DNA of 64,000 nt from the NCBI RefSeq assembly GCF_019793435.1, contig NZ_JAILYH010000020.1:1-64000 (forward strand), read 5' to 3'. Source of the DNA: Rhizobium redzepovicii. Lineage in GTDB: Bacteria > Pseudomonadota > Alphaproteobacteria > Rhizobiales > Rhizobiaceae. Numbering within the stretch: the first letter of the stretch is position 1; each line of letters begins with the position of its first letter. Shown here in pieces: positions 1-9,812 of the stretch. The position numbers and the translations under genes were made by a program. The notes below the pieces were generated by a model. The model made no database searches. It was not told the origin of the DNA and worked only from the letters and a program-made list of their open reading frames with translations.

Positions 1-87
1 TCCCGGCGCAACGGCGTCAGTCGGGCATTCTTATGAATGTTCATTCGCGGCGATCCTTCCGACTCGAGGTGTGATAGCTCCAGTCTC

Positions 88-195
88 CTAAATCCGCTTT
101 GAATGGACAACCTCCCGAAAGCTCACAATTAGAGCCTCGGCCGGGGTCTGGTATCCGAGCGATGAGTGCGGCCGGAAATGGTTGTACAACACGAC
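88..195 (-). pseudogene. IS3-family transposase OrfB, C-terminal fragment
   Basis: Read on the minus strand, this stretch encodes LYNHFRPHSSLGYQTPAE followed by a short tail and a TAG stop at 88-90. NxxRPHxSLGYxTPxE is the signature C-terminal end of IS3-family integrase-type transposases. Only about 35 codons remain in frame. The catalytic DDE core is not present in this window to the right of the fragment, so this is a remnant and not an active element. Confidence 0.7.
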
Positions 196-593
196 GACAG
201 AACACCCACGGGACCGAGGTTCGCGAGCTTTTGTATCCGTGGCATCCCTGGTCCGGGCAACCCGTTCACGTGCATGAGGCGGTGTCCAAAGGGAAGCATA
301 TTTCCGCTGCAGCCTTTCTGGTTCTTCTTCTGGTCGACTTCTTGAGGTCCCATCGTGGATGTTCGACCGATCAATGAGTGGTTGTTGGCGCAGCCTGGCG
401 GTTCCGCACGTCGATCTCGCAAGCCTGCATTCTTTGGCAAGATTGCTGAAGGACGCTGATGCCTCATCGCAATCTTCGGTAATGGGCGCAGCACTTTGGT
501 CGACTCAGCCTATTCAACGCCATGGTGAGGCAGCTAAATGCTGACTTCCAAGAGAACCTTGAGCCTGCCCATCGATGCAAAATAGCTAATAGC
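196..593. other. Unassigned debris between an IS3 tail and IS21
   Basis: Short open frames exist on both strands here, but none has a convincing start site, family motif or conserved-looking product. It is probably leftover plasmid sequence between insertion sequences. Confidence 0.4.
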
Positions 594-637
594 GCGGCAA
601 TCAGGATGAGACGCTTGCGACAATCTGGATGAGATTC

Positions 638-1531
638 TTAGGTCGCGGTCGGGATCAAATTATCATGCTGATTGCCGCTGACAAGTTCTTCGTCGTTTTC
701 TGATTGCCGCTCCGCGACAGACAGCGTTGATGTCCTGATTGTCGCAAACGAGGCCGGTCGGCCGCGCTGGCGTTTTTCCTCAAGCGCAGTTCTGCGGCGA
801 TAGCTTTCGACGTTCATCTCGAAGATCGTGGCATGGTGCACGAGCCGGTCGACTGCTGCGAGTGTCATGGCAGGGTCGGGAAAGACCCGGTTCCACTCTC
901 CGAACGGCTGGTTGGCGGTGATCAGGATCGACCGGTGCTCGTATCGTGCCGAGATCAGCTCGAATAGCACGCTTGTTTCCGCCTGGTCCTTGGTGACGTA
1001 GGCGAGGTCATCGAGGATGAGCAAGTCGTACCTGTTGAGTTTGTCGATGGCAGACTCAAGCTGCAGTTCCCTTCGGGCGACCTGAAGCTTCTGCACAAGA
1101 TCGGTGGTCCGGGTGAACAGGACCCGCCATCCGTTCTCGATCAGCGCAAGGCCGATGGCAGCAGCAAGATGGCTCTTTCCTCCGCCGGGCGGACCGAACA
1201 TGAGGATGTTAGCTCCCTTGGCAAGCCAGCTGTCGCCGGCGGTGATTGCCATGACCTGCGCCTTCGAGATCATGGGTACAGCGTCAAAGGCGAAGCTGTC
1301 TAAGGTCTTTCCGGGCGGCAGGTGCGCTTCGGCGAGATGCCGTTCAATCCTGCGATTGGCACGCTCTGCCAGCTCGTGCTCGGCAATAGCCGACAGGAAG
1401 CGAGCTGCCGGCCATCCTTCCCGGTCCGCCTCTTCGGCAAATCGTGGCCACAGCATTTTGATCGTCGGCAGCCGGAGCTCGTTGAGCATGATGCCGAGGC
1501 GTGCTTCATCGATAACGTGGGCGTTCTTCAT
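638..1531 (-). CDS. istB: IS21-family helper ATPase IstB
   Basis: This 297-residue AAA+ protein assists the IstA transposase in target capture. A Walker A motif GPPGGGKSHLA lies near residues 113-123 and a Walker B LLILDDLAY near 170. The N-terminal half begins with the usual IstB helical segment (LNELRLPTIKMLW) and length fits the family. Its start overlaps the istA stop by four bases (1528-1531), the usual coupling in these elements. The C-terminus carries an extra polar tail of about 30 residues. There is no sign of a frameshift. Confidence 0.9.
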   Translation of the reverse strand: MKNAHVIDEARLGIMLNELRLPTIKMLWPRFAEEADREGWPAARFLSAIAEHELAERANRRIERHLAEAHLPPGKTLDSFAFDAVPMISKAQVMAITAGDSWLAKGANILMFGPPGGGKSHLAAAIGLALIENGWRVLFTRTTDLVQKLQVARRELQLESAIDKLNRYDLLILDDLAYVTKDQAETSVLFELISARYEHRSILITANQPFGEWNRVFPDPAMTLAAVDRLVHHATIFEMNVESYRRRTALEEKRQRGRPASFATIRTSTLSVAERQSENDEELVSGNQHDNLIPTAT

Positions 1532-3087
1532 GCCGCTTCTCCCGTCCCGATCAGGGCCTCATAACCGTTGAGCGATGCGAGTTGCACATGAACGGTCGGC
1601 AGCTTGGCTGGATCCGGACCGAAGAGCGCTCGCATGGTAGCCAGATTGGGTAAGTCACCAGCATCGAGTATCCTGGCCAATTCTTCGGCAAGTTCGCGTT
1701 CGCAACCACGGTCATGCGCGAGCGCCAGGAGTTCGACGGTGATCTTGCAAGCCTGCTTGTCGGGAAGATGCTCGATGAGGGCTTCGAAGGCCTTGCGATA
1801 TTCCTGACGCGGGAAGAGCTTGTCGCGATAAACGAGGCCGCGGAGCGCCATCGGCTTTTTGCGCAGGGAATGGATGACGTGGTGGTAGTTGACGACCTGG
1901 TCGTGTCGGCCGTCGGGATGGCCGCGTCCTCGGCGCAACGTCATCAGATGCGTACCGCCGACAAAGACATCCAGCCGATCGTCGAACAGGCGAACTCTTA
2001 ACCTGTGGCCGATCAGGCGGGATGGCACGGTGTAGAAGACCTTGCGCAAGGTGAAGCCGCCCGTCCGGGACACCGTAACGACAATCTCTTCGAAGTCCGT
2101 GGTCCGGCGCTCGGGCAGCGCCTGCAGATGGGATCGCTCAGCATCAATGCGCTTGCCATGGGCAGCGTTGCGACGGCTGACGATGTCATCGACAAAGGCG
2201 CGGTAAGAACTGAGGTCGTCGAATTCCTTGGCCCCCCGCATCAGCAGGGCGTCATGAACAGAGTTCTTGAGATGGCCATGGGAGCTTTCGATAGAGCCGT
2301 TCTCATGCGCGACGCCTTTGTTGTTGCGCGTCGGCGTCATTCGATAATGGGAGCAAAGCTGATCGTATCGGTGGGTGAGATCGACCTTGGCATCGGCGTC
2401 GAGGTTGCGGAATGCCGCCGACAGGCTGTCGCTTCGATGATAAAGCGGCGTACCTCCCACGGACCACAGGGCATTTTGAAGCCCTTCAGCCAGCGCGACA
2501 AAGCTTTCGCCGCCGAGAATGACATGGGCATGTTCGAAGCCCGACCAGACAAGCCGGAAGTGATAGAACAGGTGATCAAGCGGCTGGCCGGCGATGGTCA
2601 CACCAAGACCGCTGGCGTCGGTAAAATCCGAAAGGCCCAACCGGCCTGGCTCGTGCGTTTGGCGGAAGATGACCCCCTGCGCTTCGCCATGGACAGCACG
2701 CCACGACCGAATGCGTCGTTCAAGCGTGCGGCGGATACCTTCAGAGAGTTCTGGATGTCGGCGCAGCATCTCGTTGTAGACAGCGACGGCACGGATACCG
2801 GGTGCGGCCTTCAGGAGCGGGACGACTTCGGTCTCGAATATCAGCTCTAAGGGATCAGGGCGGCGGCGTCCGCGCGGCGCTTTGCTCTGAGAAGGCAGTT
2901 GTACCTCCTTGTCGAGGCGGTATGCCGTGGCTCGGCTGATCGACGCTTTTGACGCGGCGACCTCTACGGAATGCGTTTGTCGGTACTTCATGAAGAGTCT
3001 CATCTGATGATCGGTTAAATGGCGACCCGGCACAAACTGGTTCTCCAATCCAGAAAACCGCAAATGTACCGGACCGACCGCGATCAT
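1528..3087 (-). CDS. istA: IS21-family transposase IstA
   Basis: This 519-residue DDE transposase has an N-terminal helix-turn-helix region (MRLFMKYRQTHSVEVAA). Its integrase core includes LSDFTDASGLG (first Asp region) and ENGSIESSHGHLKN (catalytic Glu region), followed by the basic C-terminal domain. It catalyses strand transfer together with IstB, which overlaps its 3' end. An internal start at the MRLFMKY methionine is also possible. Length and motif order look complete. Confidence 0.9.
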   Translation of the reverse strand: MIAVGPVHLRFSGLENQFVPGRHLTDHQMRLFMKYRQTHSVEVAASKASISRATAYRLDKEVQLPSQSKAPRGRRRPDPLELIFETEVVPLLKAAPGIRAVAVYNEMLRRHPELSEGIRRTLERRIRSWRAVHGEAQGVIFRQTHEPGRLGLSDFTDASGLGVTIAGQPLDHLFYHFRLVWSGFEHAHVILGGESFVALAEGLQNALWSVGGTPLYHRSDSLSAAFRNLDADAKVDLTHRYDQLCSHYRMTPTRNNKGVAHENGSIESSHGHLKNSVHDALLMRGAKEFDDLSSYRAFVDDIVSRRNAAHGKRIDAERSHLQALPERRTTDFEEIVVTVSRTGGFTLRKVFYTVPSRLIGHRLRVRLFDDRLDVFVGGTHLMTLRRGRGHPDGRHDQVVNYHHVIHSLRKKPMALRGLVYRDKLFPRQEYRKAFEALIEHLPDKQACKITVELLALAHDRGCERELAEELARILDAGDLPNLATMRALFGPDPAKLPTVHVQLASLNGYEALIGTGEAA

Positions 3088-3206
3088 GAGACGCCGAAAA
3101 TCTGCGCCACGCCGGGGTATGACTACGATCGGGCTACGCCCTCACTCCGTCACACCCCGGCGCGAGTCTCATCCTGATTGACGCTGAATCTCATCGAGAT
3201 CGCCGC

Positions 3207-4730
3207 TACGCATAAAAGAGCCAGCCTGCCCGTCTAACCAATGCGAGCAGAACTCTCGGGACATTGTCACCCAACTTGTAGAGGGCCATCTTCGGCGTCA
3301 AGGCGCAGACCTCAACCGCTTCCGAGCAGAGAACTACGTCGGGTGCTGGACATATTTGTGAAGAACCCAACACGGCACAATACTTTTATCATCACGGAAT
3401 GGGCGCGGCAGTCGGCCAGCAGCCAGGCGCCTGTAAAATCCAAGTGTCGAGCCGACAGGGCCTTGAAGGCAGGCCTGAAACCAGGATGAGGGAACATATC
3501 GCCGGATTGGGCCGAGTTGAAGAACGTTGTGGGCAAGAATCTGTGCCCTCACCTCATCAGTCCAATTCCGCCGCCGCCGCCGACAGGTGATCTTTGAGCT
3601 CATTTGGGGATCGTTAGCGTTCAGCTTCGGTAGGCGGACGTGCATTTTTGCGATGGTGGAAGTTGTCGGCAGGTGGGCAACACGTGAAATATGGTTCTTC
3701 ACTGAAATCGAGGGCATCAGACACGTCCCGCGCTCGCCGCGACAGAGCGTCCGACGAGACCTCGAACCATCTTCCGCGAACACTTCATAGCACTGCCTGC
3801 AACGTGCTTCGTGTAGACTGCAATCTTCAGTACATCGTTAAGCGAGGTCGTGTCTGAACAACACCGTAGGCATGCCGGATCCTCCGTATTCGAGATGGAA
3901 TAGAGCGCCTCAGGAATGGTCCCATTTCATCCCGAGGAGGAGAAGTGAAATTGCCATAGTGGCGTGGCGGCGTTTGTTCGCGAGGCTCATGCTACGTGAG
4001 TGTCGAGAAGATTGCGACGGATTTAAGTTTCGATCGCCGTGGTTTACCGGAATGCACCTTCCGCTATTTCGCCGCCGAGACGTTGGTCGAGTTCCTCGTG
4101 CTGGCCGTTGCGGCAACTTGGCGATTCACGCCGCCACCGCGCGCCTATCGCTGCGGCAGCACAGCCGGCTTCGACGCATCTTCATTCAGACAAGGCGATG
4201 GCAAAAATCATCGTCACGCCCGCGCGCGCTGGCCCTGTCGAGATTGCGGCCTTCCTGATGAAAGGCGACGTCGATCCGCTGGACGCCAAGAAGTGACCTT
4301 CGTCTTGTCGACCCCCCCTGCGGGAATAGAGCCAATCAAGCGTGCGGCGCGCCAGTGGGAGGACGGCACTTGGCGCGAGAACGTGCCGTTGCGGCAAGTG
4401 GAACATCCGTGTCGATTCTCGCGTCAGCGATTTTGAGCTTGCTCGGGCTTCCGGCGAGATTGAAATTGGGAATTTGAATGCCTTCACTGCAAACACACCG
4501 GATCTTCATTTTACGTGGCGCAACTTTCCTCAAACGAACCCGCACCCGTGCGGTATTTGGCCACATCCTCGCCGAGGCCGGAGCCGGAATAACCGGGTCC
4601 GAGCTTCACTCTCATCACATCAAGGGTGCCTGCCACGAGCAAACGCCTTATAATTGGCGCGAAGCCAAACCGCGTCGGTGACAGGGCACTCACAGTAATG
4701 GGCAGGGTGCGGCTGTGGGCCGGCAATTGC
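3207..4730. other. 1.5 kb without a recognisable gene
   Basis: Many short open frames overlap on both strands and none has a family motif plus a ribosome-binding site. One leftward stretch near 3560-3600 (RRRRNWTDEVRAQI) is faintly like the start of an IS66/IS3-type OrfA, but its continuation does not match. I regard the region as decayed transposon or plasmid sequence. Confidence 0.4.
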
Positions 4731-5723
4731 TTATTTTGACGCGTCGCTTTTGTTGGCATGCGCCTGAATTTGCGTGCATCGCTCGATCAGGTGCTCGAAC
4801 GGCTCGGAATCGCCGAGCAGCAGGCCGTCGTCGACCATGCGCGCGTAATCCTCGCCGAGCGCACGCAGACCTTCTCCGGATGGCGTCAGAACCAGATTGC
4901 CGTTGACGGCTGCGGCGTAGTCGATGGGCGAGCGGTCGGCCGCCTTTTCCGCAAAAAACATGGATTTGTGTTTCGCCACGGCATTGGCGAGTTGCCGATC
5001 CGCGGATGCTTTGTCGGCGAAACCAGCATCGTCCAGCCGGACGACATCATGCCAGTGGCGGGCAAAACGATCGCCGCGAAGGCGCTCCTGCAGGCAGAAG
5101 ACATGGATGGCGGTCGCTTTCTCCCACAACGTCCGCTCCGCGTGCATGACGCGGGGACTCGCTTTCGGAAATTCGACACCATCAACCTGGCCCGACGCGT
5201 CACAGTCGACGGATACTGGCCGGCTCGCCGGTCGACCGCGCTCCGAATTCGAGCATGACGCTCGGGGCGACATAGCCGGATCCGCTGCTCACCGCTTCAT
5301 AGTCGAGGTAGAGCGTATCGTCCTCGAGGCGGATTGCCGCCGGAAGAGATTGAACGCGCAACGCGCCATAACCGGCTCCACCGAGCCCGCCACCCAGACC
5401 GGAAGCCGCTTTCGCACCTCGCTGGTCCAGTGTTTCTCCTCGCTGCGGGTTTTCGGCAGTGCTTCGTCATTGTCGCCAACCAAGTCCGGCGCCAGGGCGC
5501 GGATATCGTAGGTCAGGTCGACATCCTCGGAGAACCTTTTGATGACACCGTAGGCTTTCGAAAGCGAGGTGCCGCCCTTGAAGACGAGATGCTCACCGAG
5601 CTTGGACGAAAAGAGCGTCTGCAGCGTCCAGACGACCCAGACATCCTTTTCGAGGAGATGAATGGGCCGTCCGGTGCGGTCGGCCGCCACCGCCAAGGCT
5701 TCGCGTCGGTTATCCTTTGACAA
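4731..5723 (-). pseudogene. AbiEii-type nucleotidyltransferase toxin, frameshifted
   Basis: The N-terminal frame (5723 down to about 5340) contains LVFKGGTSLSKAYG and RFSEDVDLTYD, the GG(T/S) and DxD nucleotidyltransferase signatures of AbiEii/type IV toxins. The reading frame then shifts. A second frame reads AIRLEDDTLYLDYE and VMLEFGARSTGEP. A third (ending at 4731) reads SPRVMHAERTLWEKATAIHV and completes the protein. At least two frameshifts, near 5340 and 5210, break the gene. It follows the antitoxin-like remnant by 13 bases, as in AbiE operons. Confidence 0.75.
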
Positions 5724-5736
5724 GGTCAGAAACAGA

Positions 5737-6304
5737 TCAGCGATGCGCAGCCTTTCCTACGCTTCTTGCAAGCCAGGTCGGAAACTGCGGAGCCGCCGCC
5801 ACCAGCTCGCCGAACGCGTTTGGCGGCAGCTTTCGCTTGATCCGCGACAGTGCTTCATCGGCCCTTTCCGGCCCAAGCCATGCAAGTGCGCGGACCGCCA
5901 CGCCAGCAGGTCGATCGGCCAAGGCCAATTGCCAGCGCGGCACGTGCTTGAGCTCGACCGTCTGCTGTCCAAGGGTCATCGTCCGGCTACGGCCGGATGT
6001 CAGGTAGACGGAGCGGACCGGGACCTGGGAGGTCAGGCCCAGGGCATTTGCCGCGGCGGCGCCATCGAGACGATGACCTCACCGCGCTGCTGCGCCACCG
6101 CCTCTACGGCCTGTTCGACCGTCGGCGGCCGACTGCCAAAGCGACTTTTGACGGGCCGCATATAGATACCACGGCCCGCCCGGACGAGCTCGCCACGCTC
6201 GGCCAGGCGCGACAGAGCCTGATCCAGGGCGGCTCGATTTCCGAGATGCAAAAAACTCTTTGCCGAAAGCGCGGTCCTTCCGGCAGTCGTTCAGCATGTC
6301 CCAT
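5737..6304 (-). pseudogene. AbiEi/DUF6088-type antitoxin, frameshifted
   Basis: Three frames together make a DUF6088-like antitoxin. The segment at 6251-6033 reads NRAALDQALSRLAERGELV and RAGRGIYMRP, the winged-helix start of this family. The segment at 5979-5737 reads WQLALADRPAGVAVRALAWL and supplies the C-terminal part. The upstream start region is in yet other frames (6304-6250). It lies immediately before the AbiEii-like toxin on the same strand. With the toxin also broken, the pair is probably inactive. Confidence 0.65.
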
Positions 6305-6449
6305 GATTTGCTATGTCAGCTTTTGCATGGCATTTCTCTTGTCAGAATTATATGCAAGTTTCTGACAGTTTGCAATGAGAGGGGAAGACGGCGAGCCCGG
6401 ACGGTGCTGACCAATTTTTATCGGTCAGTGACCCGCTGTCTCTTCACAA

Positions 6450-6659
6450 TCACGATTCATCTATCAGGCCGTCAAACACTTCCACCATCGCATCGCTGAT
6501 GGCCTTGCCTAGCGCGGCTGCAGCGTTTGCAAGCGCCTCGTCGTCCATATCGCGAGCGGCCATCGCAAAAGCAGTTCCCTCGGACGTTACGATTTCCCGC
6601 GCCCGCTCAATTGCCCAAAGGCCGAAGTCGCTGCGGCTGCTGATTTCCACGGTTTCCAT
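6450..6659 (-). CDS. Small hypothetical protein (69 aa)
   Basis: This is an alanine-rich, acidic and probably all-helical protein (METVEISSRSDFGLWAIERA...). The start is supported by a clear AGGGG ribosome-binding site eight to twelve bases upstream of the ATG. I recognise no family. It sits alone between the AbiE remnant and the type III secretion island, transcribed away from the latter. It could be a small plasmid protein or a remnant secretion accessory; nothing in the sequence decides this. Confidence 0.45.
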   Translation of the reverse strand: METVEISSRSDFGLWAIERAREIVTSEGTAFAMAARDMDDEALANAAAALGKAISDAMVEVFDGLIDES

Positions 6660-6809
6660 GTTGTCCCCTGATTTGTTCGAGAGGACGGCTTATACCGATT
6701 TGCCGGACAATGCAGTCTGAAAACCGAGCCCGAGGACCGACTTTGATCTGTCTCGTGAGCGCATTCCCTACGGTAGCGTGCTCTATTGCGCCGCACCTTG
6801 GCGACTGCG

Positions 6810-6839
6810 GTGTCACCAGCATTTGTACTGCGGTATAAT
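6810..6839 (+). promoter_or_regulatory. Candidate housekeeping promoter of the first translocon gene
   Basis: GTGTCA at 6810-6815 and a perfect TATAAT at 6834-6839 are separated by 18 bases, about 140 bases before the ATG at 6983. I found no obvious tts box (TtsI site) in the 320-base leader. The call rests on hexamer match only. Confidence 0.35.
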
Positions 6840-6982
6840 TTGGAAGCGCTATGTGGGGGTCAATGGTTCAATTTTGCCGCTCCGATAGCACCCATTTGTC
6901 ATATCACTGAAAAACTTCTGACCTAACGAGGCTTTCCGGGCCTCCGTTCAGGGTGCGGCCGTCGATCAGGAGTGACGAAATC

Positions 6983-9592
6983 ATGTTGGAACGTGTTGGC
7001 AGCGGATCGAAAGAGGTCGAAACCCTGGTCGTGGACCTCGACCAGAAAGACGTGACTGGCCGTTCTGCATCGACAAAAACCATCGACGCCGGCGAAATAC
7101 GCAAGATCGCGCCGAGCGGCAACGGGCAGGCACTCGACATCTCCGCTGCGCGGGGCTTCGTCGGGTTTACCCAGAGCAAAAGCGGCGCCACCGCGATCCT
7201 GGTCGATGCAAAGGTGAGCACGCCCGAAACCGACCCGGGCAACGATCTCAAGATCGACCTGGACGGTTTGAAAAAGGTTGCCGCTTCCGAATTCGGCAGC
7301 ACCGTTCCCAACAACATCACCCACCTGTTCAACCCGACCATCCAGGCGATGGCCAAGCAGTTTTACGGGGGAGACAGCCCCGCGGTGCGCGATCAGTTCA
7401 AGGCCGACGTCAAGGCGCTTCTCGGTCCGCTGCTCGACAAGGTAGGCGCCGGAGAGGTCAGTCAGGCTGATCTTGGCGGCCTTCTGGAGCGCCTGACCTC
7501 GCGTCTGAGCGCTCCCGGCGGCAAGGAAGTCTGGGGTTACCGCCACGCGGTACAGACCGCGCTCGAAGGGCTCGTCATGGGCGCCAGCCTGGTCTCGAAG
7601 CTCCCGGCCAATGCCGAGTGGGACAAGAGCGTCTCGCCGCTACCCTCCAGCAATCTCGCCAGCTATTCGTTCAACGACGTCATGGCGGCAATCATGATCG
7701 GCGCCGGGCTGGCCGGCAAGGGCATTGCGGCCAACGGCTCAGATCGCGGGCGCTTCTTCGCCGGCAGCGGCGGTGACGCCTGGATCGCCGAGCGTATGTT
7801 CGCCACCACGGACAATGGCTGGAGCAAGACCGTCCAAAATCTCGATCTGCCCTATATCGACAGCGACTATCTGACATCGAGCCTCAAGAAGATGGACCTT
7901 GTCATGTCGGGCTCGGATGCCATCGAGCCGGTCGTGGAGCGCCCGATCGACGAGAACGACATCCTGGAAAGCAAGGTGCTGCGCGGCTACGCTCCGTCGA
8001 CCGCCTATGAGCCGACGCTGAAGAAGCTCGACGAACTCAAATACGGCATTCTCGGCGACGCCGTGAAGGACGTGAACCGGAATTTCGTCGCGCCCGACAA
8101 CATGGACCACCTCGACCAGCTGACGCCGGAACAGAAGGCGACGGTGCTCTACGATCTCATCGAGATCAAACAGCAGTTCAATGGCTATATGAACCAGTAT
8201 GGCGACAGCGTGCCCGATGGCGAGCGCGTCGGCAAGGACCTCGATGCGCGGATCGAAAAGCTGACGGCCGATCCGGCGACGCAGCAGCATCTCTCGGATA
8301 TCTTCGCGAGCGGCATGAAGGAATATCTGCAAAGCCCGGAGAATTCCGATCTGCTCACCAACATCGAAGACGCCTATCTGATCGATATCGGCGGCGGCAA
8401 GGCGATCGACCGGGCGCTGAGCGCCGGCAAGAGCTTCGAAGATGCCCTGAAGGATTATTATTCCGAACTCAACACGCTCGTCGATCTCCTGCCCCAGGAT
8501 TATATCGACGCGCATCTCGACGCCGCGAACGTCACCTTCTCGAACATCGTCAAGGAACATTATATCGGCGACGGCCAGGGTGTCGATCTCGAGCCGCTGC
8601 TGTCGGGTCCGGATGACACATTTGTGCCCGGCGCAACGAATGACGCCATCAGCCAGTTGGCAAACACCTTCGCCGAGGATTTCATCAGCAAAAACGGCCC
8701 GGCAGATGGCGGCGAGACGCTGAAGCAGAACCTGGCGCAGGATATAGCGCGCGACGTCGACGGCGTTCTGCGCATGGTGCGCGGCGGTATGAAGCTCGAC
8801 GACGCGCTTGCCTCCTTCAAGGATTCGCTCGACCTGCCGCGCCAGACCCGTACACCTGCCGGCATCGATGCCGAAGTGTACAAGGCCGGTCTGATGCACG
8901 CCGTGCAGATGCTGACGATGTCGAGCGTGCTGGTGGCGCACGGCCTCGGTGTCGGCGGCAAGTGGACGCCGGCCGATATCGCCGCTGCGGTCGGCTCGGC
9001 GACACAGATCGTCGGCATGACGATGGAGGGGCTCGGCAAGAACCTCGACGTTGCCGGCAAACCGTTCAGCGCCTTCGGCAATCAGCCTGGCAGCTGGGGC
9101 AAGGGGATCTCGATGAACTTCTCGCCGAAGACGATGGAAGCGGCAGGCAAGATCCTCGGCGCGGCCGGCGGCCTCGCCATGGCCGGCCTCGGCTTCTATT
9201 CGGCGTCGCGGTCGATGAAGGCCGGCGACCGCGCCAAGGGCGCGCTCGAAATAATCGGCGGCATTGCCGGTACCGGCAACGCGCTGATCGGTTTCTCCGA
9301 GGCGATGCTTTATCTGACCAATGCCATGTCCCGTGCCTTTTCCGGACTCGGAACGGTGGCGCCGGAAGTCGTGACCATCTTCAGCAGCGCCGCCAAAACC
9401 GGCCTTGCCGCGGCCGGACTGGTCACCGGCCTCGTTGCCTCGGCCGTCGGGCTGGCGCTTGGTCTGTGGGATATGGCCAATGGCGTGAAGAAGCTCGACA
9501 AAATGGAAAAGCAGCTGAACGAGAAGCTTGAACGCTACACCGGCGAGTCCGTGCATCTCGAATTTGGGCCAGACCCGTCATTCATCTGGTAG
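6983..9592 (+). CDS. Putative T3SS translocon protein, HrpF/NopX/HrpK-like (869 aa)
   Basis: This large protein lacks a signal peptide and lies at the head of the secretion island. The polar N-terminus (about 85 residues) is followed by a block of about 218 residues almost identical to the next protein. A long charged middle comes next. The C-terminal third is rich in alanine and glycine hydrophobic segments (ILGAAGGLAMAGLGF, GALEIIGGIAGTGNALIGF, TGLAAAGLVTGLVASAVGL). This architecture, soluble N-terminus plus C-terminal membrane helices, matches HrpF/NopX-type pore proteins that insert in the plant membrane. The ATG at 6983 was chosen over the GTG at 6953 because AGGAG precedes it. Family assignment is from memory of architecture and could be wrong. 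Confidence 0.5.
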   Translation: MLERVGSGSKEVETLVVDLDQKDVTGRSASTKTIDAGEIRKIAPSGNGQALDISAARGFVGFTQSKSGATAILVDAKVSTPETDPGNDLKIDLDGLKKVAASEFGSTVPNNITHLFNPTIQAMAKQFYGGDSPAVRDQFKADVKALLGPLLDKVGAGEVSQADLGGLLERLTSRLSAPGGKEVWGYRHAVQTALEGLVMGASLVSKLPANAEWDKSVSPLPSSNLASYSFNDVMAAIMIGAGLAGKGIAANGSDRGRFFAGSGGDAWIAERMFATTDNGWSKTVQNLDLPYIDSDYLTSSLKKMDLVMSGSDAIEPVVERPIDENDILESKVLRGYAPSTAYEPTLKKLDELKYGILGDAVKDVNRNFVAPDNMDHLDQLTPEQKATVLYDLIEIKQQFNGYMNQYGDSVPDGERVGKDLDARIEKLTADPATQQHLSDIFASGMKEYLQSPENSDLLTNIEDAYLIDIGGGKAIDRALSAGKSFEDALKDYYSELNTLVDLLPQDYIDAHLDAANVTFSNIVKEHYIGDGQGVDLEPLLSGPDDTFVPGATNDAISQLANTFAEDFISKNGPADGGETLKQNLAQDIARDVDGVLRMVRGGMKLDDALASFKDSLDLPRQTRTPAGIDAEVYKAGLMHAVQMLTMSSVLVAHGLGVGGKWTPADIAAAVGSATQIVGMTMEGLGKNLDVAGKPFSAFGNQPGSWGKGISMNFSPKTMEAAGKILGAAGGLAMAGLGFYSASRSMKAGDRAKGALEIIGGIAGTGNALIGFSEAMLYLTNAMSRAFSGLGTVAPEVVTIFSSAAKTGLAAAGLVTGLVASAVGLALGLWDMANGVKKLDKMEKQLNEKLERYTGESVHLEFGPDPSFIW
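7243..7895 (+). repeat. 650-bp direct repeat, copy 1 (inside translocon gene 1)
   Basis: From GATCTCAAGATCGACCT onward, this block matches 10883-11535 at a constant offset of 3640 bases with only scattered substitutions and no indels seen. Similarity drops abruptly at both edges, which points to recent duplication or gene conversion between the two translocon-like genes. Confidence 0.9.
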
Positions 9593-9812
9593 AGGCAGAG
9601 GGGCGGCAACGATGACCGCCACAGCCTGGGAAATACCCTGCGACCCCTCGGTAAAAATGTGATTTTTGATCTCCAGGCGCGAGGCCGCTGCATTTTATGC
9701 AACCGCGATGTCCGATCGGGCTTGAATTATCACGCAAAGGTCGATCTTATGCCTAACGTAAGGTAAACGACGTCATCCGCGAAAAGCGGAAAAAGAAAAT
9801 CAAAGGGAACGC

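Larger units (their letters stand above)
594..3206 (-). mobile_element. IS21-family insertion sequence (istA-istB)
   Basis: Two overlapping leftward genes, istA then istB, are flanked by repeated terminal sites. On the left, two related repeats (594-613 and 617-635) share caatc-ggatgaga. On the right, the inverse repeats lie at 3166-3184 and 3187-3206. Multiple transposase-binding repeats at each end are typical of IS21 elements. Both genes are open and full length, so the element may be active. The exact termini and target duplication were not resolved by eye. Confidence 0.8.

Noticed and set aside
3334..3783. IS66-type OrfA remnant on the minus strand
   Set aside because: Only about 15 residues (RRRRNWTDEVRAQI) look right and the sequence after them does not follow the family.
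6660..6982. tts box (TtsI site) or nod box before the T3SS genes
   Set aside because: I looked for the GTCAG-TT-TCG-AAGC pattern and for nod-box repeats in the leaders and found neither.
7739..9556. Long leftward open frame opposite the first translocon gene (about 605 codons)
   Set aside because: Shadow of the GC-rich sense gene; composition is unnatural and it has no motif or ribosome site.
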